DNA of 64,000 nucleotides from Larkinella knui. GTDB lineage: Bacteria; Bacteroidota; Bacteroidia; Cytophagales; Spirosomataceae. The notes beneath the pieces are model-generated. The model saw only the letters and a program-made list of their open reading frames with translations. It was not told where the DNA came from and did no database searches. The stretch covers positions 372,001 through 436,000 of the forward strand of contig NZ_RQJP01000002.1 in the NCBI RefSeq assembly GCF_003858645.1, written 5' to 3'. Positions 43,879 through 52,345 of the stretch are shown here, one piece after another; the stretch's first letter is position 1; every line of letters starts with the position of its first letter. Position numbers and translations under genes: made by a program.

Positions 43879-45159
43879 CTAAATAAATCTAATTTTTGCT
43901 TTTTCTGTAATCTTCCATTTATCACCCTGCAACGTCAACTGGCCGGGTTGTTCGGTCCGGATCCGGCTGTTCGGATTGGGCTGCGTCAGGTATTCACAGG
44001 CGTCGTTGAGATACGAATACGGGTCGCTCAACGCCAGGCGTTGCGCATCGGCATTTTCGGAAACCTGATACGTGGCCTGCGTATCACTTTGGATAGTGAT
44101 GTCAAAAACCGTATCGCGTTCGGGCGTTGTCAGTAAGCCCCCCGCACTAAAGCCGTCACCCAGATCCGCCGTTCGGGCAAACAAGGCCGTTGGCCGGGCA
44201 GGCTCGACGGTGGGCGTCCGAAACCGATTGGCCGGGCGATTCGGCACTTCCGGTTCGTCGGGGGCTTCCTGAACAGCCGGTTTTACGACTTCAAGCGGCA
44301 CCCTGGCCGTGGGGGCTGCCGGCTTTTCAGTCCGGTTTTGTTCCAGTAACCGCACCGAGCGTTCCAAAGCTTCCAGCTGCGCATTCAATTGAAACGTTTC
44401 ATTCGTCTGATTTTTACGAACTTCCAGCTTGCTGATCCGGTCCGAAAGTTTTGCCAGTTGGGAATCAAACTGAACGTCACGGGCCGACTGCTGCGGCTTC
44501 TGGTTTTTGACCACTAAATAAGCCAGAAAAGCAACGCCAACCAGACTCAGAATTGATAAAAAAAGCGCAAAACTATCCATAGAGTTCGAATTTGATTGAG
44601 TGTTTGAAGGGGTAGCTACCGGTGCCGGTTCGGCGGTTTCCGACGTAGCCGTTGGGGTGGCTGCTTCCGGCGTATCAACCGTTTGCTCCGGTGCCGCAAC
44701 GGCAGATCCGGTTGTTAACGCCCGGTTGATAATACCATCCATTGCCGATTCGAAAGCCGCATACGTCGGCAAATTCTGACGACTGGCCCGGTCACCGCTG
44801 GCGACTTTCTGATTCAGATAGTCTTTGACTCCTTCCAGCGCGGTTCGGGGCTGATTGATTTGAGCGATGTTCTGAGCCGCTCTTCTTCGGGCTTCATCGA
44901 CCAGTTTATCCGCACCAATCAACTCATTTTGCGTGATAAAATCCTTCAATCCGTCGTACGAATCGCATTGGCATCGATTGGCCTTCACGTGCTGAAACGT
45001 CTGCGTGTCCGTCGTCAGAAATTCAACCGTTGTTTTGATGAGTTGAAACGCGGCCTGGTCGAGCTTTTTCCGGTTTTCGGCAGCATTTTGGGCAAAAGCC
45101 GGTCTGTTTAGAAGCAACACGCCAAGCAACAAAATCCAGCGGGTAGTTTGACAGATCAT
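43879..45159 (-). CDS. Exported/membrane coiled-coil protein of the cluster
   Basis: A 426-residue protein. The signal peptide (WILLLGVLLLNRPAFAQ) is followed by a ~150-residue helical part with CQCDS, a Thr/Ala/Pro linker and a membrane helix near residue 205 (FALFLSILSLVGVAFLAYLVV). A coiled coil (LAKLSDRISKLEVR, FQLNAQLEALERSVRLLEQ) and a C-terminal ~100-residue domain ending ITEKAKIRFI complete it. With cleaved signal and one helix, the N-terminal part should be periplasmic and the coiled coil and C-terminal domain cytosolic. I do not recognise a family. It could link the envelope to the cytosolic actin-like and tubulin-like proteins. Confidence 0.75.
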   Translation of the reverse strand: MICQTTRWILLLGVLLLNRPAFAQNAAENRKKLDQAAFQLIKTTVEFLTTDTQTFQHVKANRCQCDSYDGLKDFITQNELIGADKLVDEARRRAAQNIAQINQPRTALEGVKDYLNQKVASGDRASRQNLPTYAAFESAMDGIINRALTTGSAVAAPEQTVDTPEAATPTATSETAEPAPVATPSNTQSNSNSMDSFALFLSILSLVGVAFLAYLVVKNQKPQQSARDVQFDSQLAKLSDRISKLEVRKNQTNETFQLNAQLEALERSVRLLEQNRTEKPAAPTARVPLEVVKPAVQEAPDEPEVPNRPANRFRTPTVEPARPTALFARTADLGDGFSAGGLLTTPERDTVFDITIQSDTQATYQVSENADAQRLALSDPYSYLNDACEYLTQPNPNSRIRTEQPGQLTLQGDKWKITEKAKIRFI

Positions 45160-45185
45160 CCTTCGAAGAGGTGTTTAGTTGAGTA

Positions 45186-48100
45186 TTACGATTCGGCAAT
45201 GTATTTCGATAATTCGTACAAGGCGTGTTTGAGCGGCAGAAAAAAGTAGGTTTCCCCCAATGCGTCGTTCGGCCGTTGTTCAAAACCCATCCGCGCCAGC
45301 ATGTAGCTGTCATACAGCCGCCCTCCGCGCGTAATGTCGGCGCCAACGAGGTAGTCGACATACCGTTCGGGCGTCTGAATGTTGTATTCGCTCAGAAAAT
45401 AGGCAATGTCGCGATCGAGCAGCGTCAGTTCCAGAAACCGCTGCATGTTGTGCAAAACCGAGTGGTGAAACTCCCGTTGCGGGCTCACTTCGCCAATTTT
45501 CGTCCGGCGGTATTCGAAGGCAAACTGGGGCTTGGGCTCCTGCCCTTCTTCTTCGGGCGTGGCGGGTTCGTTGCCCCAGTAGCAGGTCGTTTCGCGGTTT
45601 TCGTACTGCGCTTTTTCGCCACCGGCATTTTCGTACAAAACCGCTCCGTTGGCCGTCGTCTCCTTCGGGTTATCGGACAGAATCACCTCAAAATCAGGCG
45701 GCACCGACTGTTTCGAATACGCTTTGAACAGCATCTTGGTAAATTGAATCAGGCGCGAGCGCGAACCGAGCATCGCCAGATACTGACTCCCCCGGCCGGT
45801 AAACGTCAGGTAGCGCGGCAACGCCAGATTGTGCGACTCCAGCAGCTGAACCAGGTGATAGACAATGGCACTGTAATGCAGATACATCACAATCCGCAAG
45901 GCCGGTTTTCCGTCCTGAATCGACTGCGTAAACTTGAAGTGGCTGTCGTACTTGAACAGTAAACTGACAATGTCTTCGGCGGTTAGCTCCGGTTTGTTCA
46001 GGAACGTGTCCAAAATGGAATCCTCACGGGCGGGCGTCTGGTTGAGCGTCCGGCGGTAGGCCAGGTAATTTTTGACAAATCCGCTGTCTTTCCGGTGCGA
46101 CGGATGGCCCTGTTCGTCCAAACCGCCCCCCCAAATGTCGTAACCGGCAAACCGAAACGACGTATTCAGGTAGCGCCCCTGCTGTTTCATGAACAGCATG
46201 ATGTCGGCCGTTCCGCCCCCAATATCCACGTTGACGGTATCGGCAAACGATTTGACGCCATTTTTGACGAGGTAAAAATAGGGCGCCAGCGACTCCGGAA
46301 CCGGTTTGGCCCGAAAATTATTCGTGGTACCAAATACATTGCGGAAAGCCTGCTCCCACTCGTGAACCAGGTTGTCTTCGGTCACCGCCCGCATGCTCGA
46401 CGGGGCCAGCCAGACCACACTCGTCTGCTGGATATTTCCCTGATTCAGAATGACTTTGTTACGAATCAGCAGCAACAGAGTTTCAAAAAAGGCACGTACC
46501 CGGGGCCGGTTGAGCGTATCGGTCGGCTGGTTTTCAAACAACCATTTCAGGTTCGTGACGTAGTGATTGACGCCCGTGCTGCCTTCTTCCAGATCGATGT
46601 TGAAGCCCAGATTGACTTTGGAAAACAGGTTGTTGGTGCTATCGGTAAAACCGCTTTTTTCATAAACCGTCGTCCGAAGCGGGAAAGCAAAGGGCGAACC
46701 GAATTCCTTGCCGATAATGGCCGGAATAAACTCACGCCGAACCAGTTGGTCGAGTTGAACAAGCCCGCCAAAACTGACCCGCTTTTCGTATTTATCGTAA
46801 ATCGTCTGCGCTTCGTAGCCTTCGTACGGTTTGTTGAAGAGCACCATTTGCAGTTCATCCTTGTCGAGCGACGTATTCTGGTCGCTCACGGTCAGCGCTT
46901 TGGGTTCCACGTCGCCCATAGCCGCATCCGTGTAGGCGATGTGCGTGTTGGACGTTCCGAAGTCGATGGCAAAGGTGAAGTTTTTATAGCCTTTTTCCGA
47001 GATGGTCGTAAACTGTGGCAACACCAGACCCCGGTACGGAATACCGCCCCGCTCGAGCCGGATTTCCATCACGTCGAAAGCCTGCGAAACTTTGTAATAA
47101 TAGGACGCCGGCAAGGGATCAACTTTGGGCGAACGCGCTTCGGGAGCCGGTACGTTGAGCGGTTTTCCGGCGATGATATTCGGCAGTTCGTAAAATTGAA
47201 CGGAGTTGTGCGCCCGAAAACCGATGTTCGGGTCGCTGACATCAGCCAGCATCACGTGATACTGGTTCATCTGTTGCAAGTCGGGAACCGTAACGCGGTA
47301 GAACGGAAAAAACGCCAGACCTGCCCGAAAATCGATCATCGTTTCCGGTCGGGCCAGGTTGTATTCTTTCCGGAACTCAATGGTGCGGTTGTTCCGAATC
47401 GGAATGCGCAGCGTGGCGGTAATGATTTTATCCGTCCCCCGGTGCTCGGCCGAAAGATTGAACTGCTTCTGGACGTCTTCAATCCGGAAAAAATTAAAAT
47501 ACTCTTTCCGAATCGGCAACAAAAACTCACACTCACCGATGGTTCCGGTAAAAAACCGCTTGTTATTGATTTTAAACGGTACCTGAATCAGAAAATCTTC
47601 CAGAAAATCGTCGGTTGTCAGGAACGGATACCGCACGTTATCGACGCCCGGCAAATACCGCTCGGCCAGCAAACCCCCTTCGCTGAGGTTGTTGAGCAAC
47701 GAGCGCATGATCACGGTTTGTGGATTCCAGTTCGTGTTTTTAACATACCGGCCGGCTACATCCATCCGCGACGCCAGCGCCAGCGGTTTCCGAACGTTCG
47801 TTGGTGCGCCATTGCGGGACTCCTGCTGGTAATACGATACCGTGGGCTGCATGACGAAATCGCTGTTTTCCTCGATGTCGTCCAGCACGTCGTTTTCGCG
47901 GACCTTATACAACGCCAGTCCCGGCAGCACCTGCAACGTCGAGTTGCCCTCGCCACCAATCTGAATCGGCTCAAAATTCGCCAGCGTCGTGTTCGCTTCA
48001 ATCGGAAGCTGTACGGTATTGTCGAAGAAGGCTTTGTACAAAAACTCGGAAAAACCACCTTTGGCGGGCAGCAAATCCTTGTATTGATCATACAACCGGC

Positions 48101-48770
48101 GCAGATACGTCACAAAAGCCGTGTCACGGTCTTGCAGTGGCACATATTCGTTCTGAAACAGCGTCCGGCCCGTTGTACTTTTCGGCGGATCGATAAACTT
48201 GTTCTGGCGTTCCTGCTCCCAGTTGGGCGAGGTAAAAACCAGTGACAACGGCGACGTTCCGCCGAGCAGCGCGCCTTTGTAATAGATGAGCGTAAACTGC
48301 TGAATGGTTCCGAGTTCGTTGCGAAAATCCAGCTCCAGGGCTTTCGCCAGAATCTGGTGCGCATGCCGGACGGTGGTCGACGGGTTGGCCTTTTTGCGCA
48401 GGGCTTCCAGCCGTTCGGCCCGGTTCCAGACCCGATACGTCAGATCGGCGCTGTTGCCGGCCTGAAACAACAGTTCCAGCATATCGAGGGCGTGCGAAAC
48501 CAGCACATGATACAACGACAGTTCGCGGGGAAGCTGGTTGTTTTTGACCATCCGGAAAGCCGTATCGAACAGATACAACCGCGCAAACGGCGACGGAATC
48601 GATGTTCCGGCCTTGGCCGCAGCTCCGGCGGCTCCACCAGCCGCTCCGGAAAGCGTGTCGGGAATGTGTTCAATGCGATTGCCCGTCAGACCGGTATGCG
48701 AACCCGTCCAATCCTGGTGGTTCTGCTGGCTGACGTTGGGATCATTATCAATTCTGAGTATATGTGGCAT
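45186..48770 (-). CDS. Giant actin/Hsp70-type ATPase-domain protein (SrfB-like?)
   Basis: A 1194-residue soluble protein. The first ~580 residues match nothing I recognise. From ~590 an actin/Hsp70-type ATPase fold is visible: phosphate-1 FAIDFGTSNTHIAYTD (~598), phosphate-2 VNVDIGGGTADIMLF (~847) and adenosine motif TFTGRGSQYLAML (~988). A further ~200 residues follow. The motif order fits the superfamily and the length resembles the SrfB 'virulence factor' group, though I cannot test that. It directly follows a tubulin-like gene. A nucleotide-dependent polymer or chaperone-like motor at the membrane is plausible but inferred. Confidence 0.85.
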   Translation of the reverse strand: MPHILRIDNDPNVSQQNHQDWTGSHTGLTGNRIEHIPDTLSGAAGGAAGAAAKAGTSIPSPFARLYLFDTAFRMVKNNQLPRELSLYHVLVSHALDMLELLFQAGNSADLTYRVWNRAERLEALRKKANPSTTVRHAHQILAKALELDFRNELGTIQQFTLIYYKGALLGGTSPLSLVFTSPNWEQERQNKFIDPPKSTTGRTLFQNEYVPLQDRDTAFVTYLRRLYDQYKDLLPAKGGFSEFLYKAFFDNTVQLPIEANTTLANFEPIQIGGEGNSTLQVLPGLALYKVRENDVLDDIEENSDFVMQPTVSYYQQESRNGAPTNVRKPLALASRMDVAGRYVKNTNWNPQTVIMRSLLNNLSEGGLLAERYLPGVDNVRYPFLTTDDFLEDFLIQVPFKINNKRFFTGTIGECEFLLPIRKEYFNFFRIEDVQKQFNLSAEHRGTDKIITATLRIPIRNNRTIEFRKEYNLARPETMIDFRAGLAFFPFYRVTVPDLQQMNQYHVMLADVSDPNIGFRAHNSVQFYELPNIIAGKPLNVPAPEARSPKVDPLPASYYYKVSQAFDVMEIRLERGGIPYRGLVLPQFTTISEKGYKNFTFAIDFGTSNTHIAYTDAAMGDVEPKALTVSDQNTSLDKDELQMVLFNKPYEGYEAQTIYDKYEKRVSFGGLVQLDQLVRREFIPAIIGKEFGSPFAFPLRTTVYEKSGFTDSTNNLFSKVNLGFNIDLEEGSTGVNHYVTNLKWLFENQPTDTLNRPRVRAFFETLLLLIRNKVILNQGNIQQTSVVWLAPSSMRAVTEDNLVHEWEQAFRNVFGTTNNFRAKPVPESLAPYFYLVKNGVKSFADTVNVDIGGGTADIMLFMKQQGRYLNTSFRFAGYDIWGGGLDEQGHPSHRKDSGFVKNYLAYRRTLNQTPAREDSILDTFLNKPELTAEDIVSLLFKYDSHFKFTQSIQDGKPALRIVMYLHYSAIVYHLVQLLESHNLALPRYLTFTGRGSQYLAMLGSRSRLIQFTKMLFKAYSKQSVPPDFEVILSDNPKETTANGAVLYENAGGEKAQYENRETTCYWGNEPATPEEEGQEPKPQFAFEYRRTKIGEVSPQREFHHSVLHNMQRFLELTLLDRDIAYFLSEYNIQTPERYVDYLVGADITRGGRLYDSYMLARMGFEQRPNDALGETYFFLPLKHALYELSKYIAES

Positions 48771-48796
48771 GAGTTTCGAAAGATCAAAAAGGGTTA

Positions 48797-48889
48797 TTTC
48801 GCGGAGTCAGCGGAGGAAACCAGAGTTAAGCGGAGGAAGAGAACTAAAAACTCCGCTTAACTCTGGTTTCCTCCGCTAACTCTGCGAAA
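48797..48889. repeat. 39-nt inverted repeat with tandem units (tubulin-actin junction)
   Basis: Arms 48797-48835 and 48851-48889 match over 39 bases with two mismatches and a 15-base loop. Each arm has two tandem copies of a unit close to CAGAGTTARGCGGAGG. The element fills the gap between the tubulin-like and actin-like genes. It is related to the repeat at 61392-61482, which has the same unit organisation and loop length. Confidence 0.92.
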
Positions 48890-48900
48890 CAACGTATTAC

Positions 48901-50397
48901 TTACACACTAGCATCGGACAGTTGCCGGTTAAGGGGGCCGAGTTTTTCGCGGCACTTTTCTGCAACTTCAATCAGCAGCTGCATAAACCGCTTTTCTGGT
49001 TCGGGAAAGGGCGTTTGGAAGGTGTTTTCGATCTTCCCGGCCTGATCCCGCAGAAATTTTTCACTGATCCCTTTATCAAAGAAACCGGTTTCAATTCGCT
49101 TTGAGCGCACCATCGCATTGAAGTCGTTCGGCATGTCGAACGGGAAGAAAGCCCGGTCGTTCTGCGCCATTTCGTTGAGCCAGTTTTTGAAGTGGTGCGT
49201 CATGAAATTTTCCAGCGACGTATAAAACGTATTGGTCCGCAGGTTCTGGGAAAGAGCCAGATTTTTGGCAAAAGCCTCCCCCAGATTCGCCGGAACAAAG
49301 TCGGTAAAGAACTTGGTCGCGTAGGCAAACCGGATGAGCGGTTCCAACAAACCGTTGTAGGTCTGGTCATAAAAATGCGGCAGGTCGAGCGTCCGGTCGT
49401 TGCGTTTCAGGCCGTATTCAAAATACCGCTTGGCGTCGCTGAATTCCGCATCGGGTTTGTTGGCAAAATCCAGAATGGCCGCTGCCGCCAGCATCTCCAC
49501 CACGTGGGCGTTGTTGGTCTGCTTCGAACCACCTTCCACGTTGGGATACAGCTTGCTACCGGGCCGGTCGCCGATGTAATAGAGGGCATCCATATTCACC
49601 TGCGTCTGGTAATACGAAAGGGCCGCCTTGGTTTTGGACAAAAACCGGTTCTGGTCGATGGCGCTCTGGCTGTTTTCTTCCAGCGCAAAATACGGCATCA
49701 CCGTCACCGCGCCTTTTTTCGCGTTGCGAATCTGGATTTTCTGACTGGGGTGTTGCAGCAGTTTGACCAGTTGCGGAAAACCGGCCGAGCCCGTTCCCCC
49801 AAAAATGGAGCTGATGACAAAAATCCGGTCGGTCTGGTCGTTGAAGGCCCCCGTGAAATATTTGTATACCGCCGAGTCTTCCAGCGCATTGAAAACCACA
49901 CTGCCGATGTTCGGATTTCCCTTGAAACCCACCGACAGATTCAGCTTCAATTCCGCACTCGTGGGCCGGGCCGAATTGTCATAGAGCAGTTTGAGCAGCT
50001 CGCGGTCGATATCGTCCATGTTACTGACACTCAGGAATTCTTCAAAAGTCCCTTCGTGATCGGTCAGTTTGGGCAATACCGAGTCGCCGATTTTCTCCTG
50101 TGCATTTTCGGCCTGCAGCGTCCCGAGCGGTTGCAGGGGTGTGGCAAAAAACGTCCGCCGTTCGGTCTGGCTGCCCTGGCTGGCGGCCGTATCTTTATAC
50201 GCTACCCGGCGAATGGCGCGGTAGAGTTCAACTTCCCGCAAGGCCCGTTCGGTGTCGCCGTTCTGCATATCCATATCGAGCAAAATCGGGATAATGGTCA
50301 GGTCGGCGGGTGTTTTAGACCCGGCGGCCAGTAACATGGTCAGTGAGCGAAGGACGCGGGCGCCCGTACCACCAATGCCAAAAAGAAATAGTTTCAT
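48901..50397 (-). CDS. Tubulin/FtsZ-like protein (Tubulin_2-type)
   Basis: A 498-residue soluble protein. It opens MKLFLFGIGGTGARVLRSL, the glycine-rich start of a Rossmann-like GTPase fold, and has IFVISSIFGGTGSAGFPQLV near residue 200, corresponding to the tubulin/FtsZ signature GGGTG(S/T)G. No canonical division FtsZ tail is present. It is unlike housekeeping FtsZ in length and sequence and fits the divergent tubulin-like families that occur beside vWA-type proteins. It lies between a small membrane-protein gene and the actin-like gene, with a long inverted repeat on each side. It probably binds GTP and may polymerise. Confidence 0.82.
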   Translation of the reverse strand: MKLFLFGIGGTGARVLRSLTMLLAAGSKTPADLTIIPILLDMDMQNGDTERALREVELYRAIRRVAYKDTAASQGSQTERRTFFATPLQPLGTLQAENAQEKIGDSVLPKLTDHEGTFEEFLSVSNMDDIDRELLKLLYDNSARPTSAELKLNLSVGFKGNPNIGSVVFNALEDSAVYKYFTGAFNDQTDRIFVISSIFGGTGSAGFPQLVKLLQHPSQKIQIRNAKKGAVTVMPYFALEENSQSAIDQNRFLSKTKAALSYYQTQVNMDALYYIGDRPGSKLYPNVEGGSKQTNNAHVVEMLAAAAILDFANKPDAEFSDAKRYFEYGLKRNDRTLDLPHFYDQTYNGLLEPLIRFAYATKFFTDFVPANLGEAFAKNLALSQNLRTNTFYTSLENFMTHHFKNWLNEMAQNDRAFFPFDMPNDFNAMVRSKRIETGFFDKGISEKFLRDQAGKIENTFQTPFPEPEKRFMQLLIEVAEKCREKLGPLNRQLSDASV

Positions 50398-50408
50398 AGA
50401 AAAAGAGT

Positions 50409-50523
50409 CGTCTTGAACGGGGATTTCGCAGATTAAGGGATTAAGAGGAAATTCTTCGACTATAAAAGCAGGAACAGGTAATCCTGGTTAAGCCTTTAAT
50501 CCGCGAAATCCCCGTTCAAGACG
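50409..50523. repeat. 31-nt inverted repeat (small membrane gene-tubulin junction)
   Basis: Arms 50409-50439 and 50493-50523 match over 31 bases with two mismatches; the loop is 53 bases. The arms contain the word CTTGAACGGGGATTTCGC. The element occupies nearly the whole gap between the two genes and ends two bases before the membrane-gene stop codon. Confidence 0.9.
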
Positions 50524-50524
50524 A

Positions 50525-50899
50525 TTAGAATGGTGTTCGTTTCGCGAAAATGGAGAACCGTTTTAGAAGTAACGAAAAAACGAAAAAGTAAATTAGTGCG
50601 TACAATAAGTTTACGCCCCCGAACCCCTGCATGTAGCTGTCCGTATCTTCGGCGTCGGTTGCATCCAGCGCGAACCAGAGCGCGTATCCATACCCGAAAA
50701 TCCCGGCCACCACCAACATGATTACCCAATGGGAAGTGCGGTAGAAAACTGACTTCCATCGGCCCAGAATCAGGTAGAATAAGGCCGCCAGACCCAGCGA
50801 AAACAAGAGGGTGATCAGGCCAACCGGGGTGAAGATTTCGTCCGCGTAGATAGGATCATTGTTCTGGCCCAGCCAGAGTTCATACAGGGTTACAAACAT
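50525..50899 (-). CDS. Small three-helix membrane protein of the cluster
   Basis: A 124-residue membrane protein with three hydrophobic segments: GLITLLFSLGLAALFYLIL, WVIMLVVAGIFGYGYALWFAL and VNLLYALIYFFVFSLLL, ending in a basic tail (KRFSIFAKRTPF). I do not recognise a family. Its place between the vWA lipoprotein and the tubulin-like gene suggests a membrane anchor or channel part of the same complex. Hairpin elements flank it on both sides. Confidence 0.75.
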   Translation of the reverse strand: MFVTLYELWLGQNNDPIYADEIFTPVGLITLLFSLGLAALFYLILGRWKSVFYRTSHWVIMLVVAGIFGYGYALWFALDATDAEDTDSYMQGFGGVNLLYALIYFFVFSLLLKRFSIFAKRTPF

Positions 50900-50932
50900 G
50901 GAGATAACGGTTAGTATTTGTGTGTTGTCGCA

Positions 50933-50960
50933 GAAGAGACGCGATTAATCGCGTCTCTTC
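50933..50960. repeat. 28-bp perfect palindrome (vWA-membrane gene junction)
   Basis: Positions 50933-50960 read the same on both strands without a loop (half-site GAAGAGACGCGATT), followed by a T run on the plus strand. It lies between the vWA-type lipoprotein gene and the small membrane-protein gene. The core GAGACGCGATT resembles palindromes that I recall as very frequent in filamentous cyanobacteria. Confidence 0.92.
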
Positions 50961-50987
50961 TTTTCCATTTCTTAAGGGCAATTTTCC

Positions 50988-52259
50988 TTACTTTTCCAAT
51001 TTTAAATTCAGCACCAGAAAATCATTGGTCGACGATTGGTAGGCTTCTTTCACGCCGTTCATGAGATGAACCAGCGCGAAGGTTTTGTTGAACCGGTTTT
51101 CGGATGTCCGATCGTCCATCGTTGACCAGCCAGTGGCGTACCAGTCGTCGAAACGCACCGGCAATTTAAGAACAACATCCGCTTTTTCGTCATACAGATT
51201 GTCAACCCGAAACGTCAGGACGTGGGTATTCTGGTTGAGCAGTTTCAACTCCCGCTCCTTGATCCGGGTGGTCGAAACTTTTTCTTTTTTCTGTACCGTA
51301 ATCAGCTTGACCGTGGCATTGGGCGCTGTCACGATCAGGTTTTTCCGGATAAAATCTTCGGCCTGCGCGTACGCCGGTAACCCGTTCAGATTGACCCCAA
51401 CGGCAAATTCGGCCGGAGCAGACGGTTTTACGGAGAGTTCGGCAAGACCCGCTTTTTCGGCCCGCCACGCCCCTTTTTTATTCAGCGAAAAGAACAAATC
51501 AAACTGTTTCAGGGCGCCACTGGCCCCGAAATCCAGTTGTTTGGCGGGCTTCGTGATCATCAACTCGCCCAGTTTTCGGTTCAGATCGCCGACGAGTTCC
51601 TGTTTGCCAATAATCCAGATGTAAAAGGGCCGGGATTCGCCCGCCAGTTTGTGTTTGGTATTCTGGTAATCGTAGTAGGTTCCGTTAAAACCGGAGCTAT
51701 AAGCCAGCACCGTGGCACTGATGCCCTGTTTTTTCAGGCTCGCAAACTGGTCGTTGATCTGGCTTTTGAGAACGCTTTCCGCATTTTGTCGGTTGACCTC
51801 GGGGTTCTTTTTGATCTCGGCGTCCGGAAACGACAGAATGCAGTCCGACACCAGCATCGTTACGGTATTTCCCTTCGCCTTTTCGCCGACTTCCTTAAAA
51901 ATTTTATGCAATTCCGAACTCCGCTCGGTAGCCAGGGGTGTGGTAGCCAGATTGACAACAAACTGATTATAGCCCTCCACAAACGGCTTCGGTTTACCGG
52001 CAATGGTCCAGACTTCTACCGGGGCAATCTGGTTCAACTTCGTAACTACTTCAGAAACAGCAACTTTAAAATTTGTTTCTCCTTTCAGGTAGCCGCCCAT
52101 ACTGGCCGAGGTTTCCATAAAAAAAAGGATGTTGCTGATTCCGGCGGGCTTGGCTTCGGGCGGTTTTTCGGTTTTTTTTTCTTTCCGACCGCAACTTTGA
52201 ACCAGCAGAAGGAGTAGCAGGAATAACAGGCTGTTGGCCCGAATGGGTGGTTGATTCAT
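50988..52259 (-). CDS. Lipoprotein with vWA-like fold
   Basis: A 423-residue lipoprotein: SLLFLLLLLLVQSCG is a signal with lipobox and acylated Cys. The ATG at 52259 is preferred to 52271. After a charged Pro-rich linker comes a vWA-like domain: NILFFMETSASMGGYL (the first MIDAS motif DxSxS appears as ETSAS), EVWTIAGKPKPF and NTVTMLVSDCILSF. A beta-rich C-terminal part (VNLNGLPAYAQAEDFI, DNLYDEKADVVLKLPVRFDDWYATGW) follows. It should sit on a membrane facing the periplasm. vWA partners of tubulin-like proteins are known from other bacteria, supporting a shared complex. Confidence 0.8.
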   Translation of the reverse strand: MNQPPIRANSLLFLLLLLLVQSCGRKEKKTEKPPEAKPAGISNILFFMETSASMGGYLKGETNFKVAVSEVVTKLNQIAPVEVWTIAGKPKPFVEGYNQFVVNLATTPLATERSSELHKIFKEVGEKAKGNTVTMLVSDCILSFPDAEIKKNPEVNRQNAESVLKSQINDQFASLKKQGISATVLAYSSGFNGTYYDYQNTKHKLAGESRPFYIWIIGKQELVGDLNRKLGELMITKPAKQLDFGASGALKQFDLFFSLNKKGAWRAEKAGLAELSVKPSAPAEFAVGVNLNGLPAYAQAEDFIRKNLIVTAPNATVKLITVQKKEKVSTTRIKERELKLLNQNTHVLTFRVDNLYDEKADVVLKLPVRFDDWYATGWSTMDDRTSENRFNKTFALVHLMNGVKEAYQSSTNDFLVLNLKLEK

Positions 52260-52345
52260 TAGTGTGTGCACGTCGTAATTTATCTGGTTTGGAAACCGGT
52301 TCCCGGCCGGTCATTTCCACGCTAACCCTTTGTGAACTCAGGTTG

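Noticed and set aside
48797-48889. CRISPR array, because of repeated CAGAGTTA/GGAGG words
   Set aside because: There are only two units per arm in inverted orientation, without regular spacers, and no cas genes are near.
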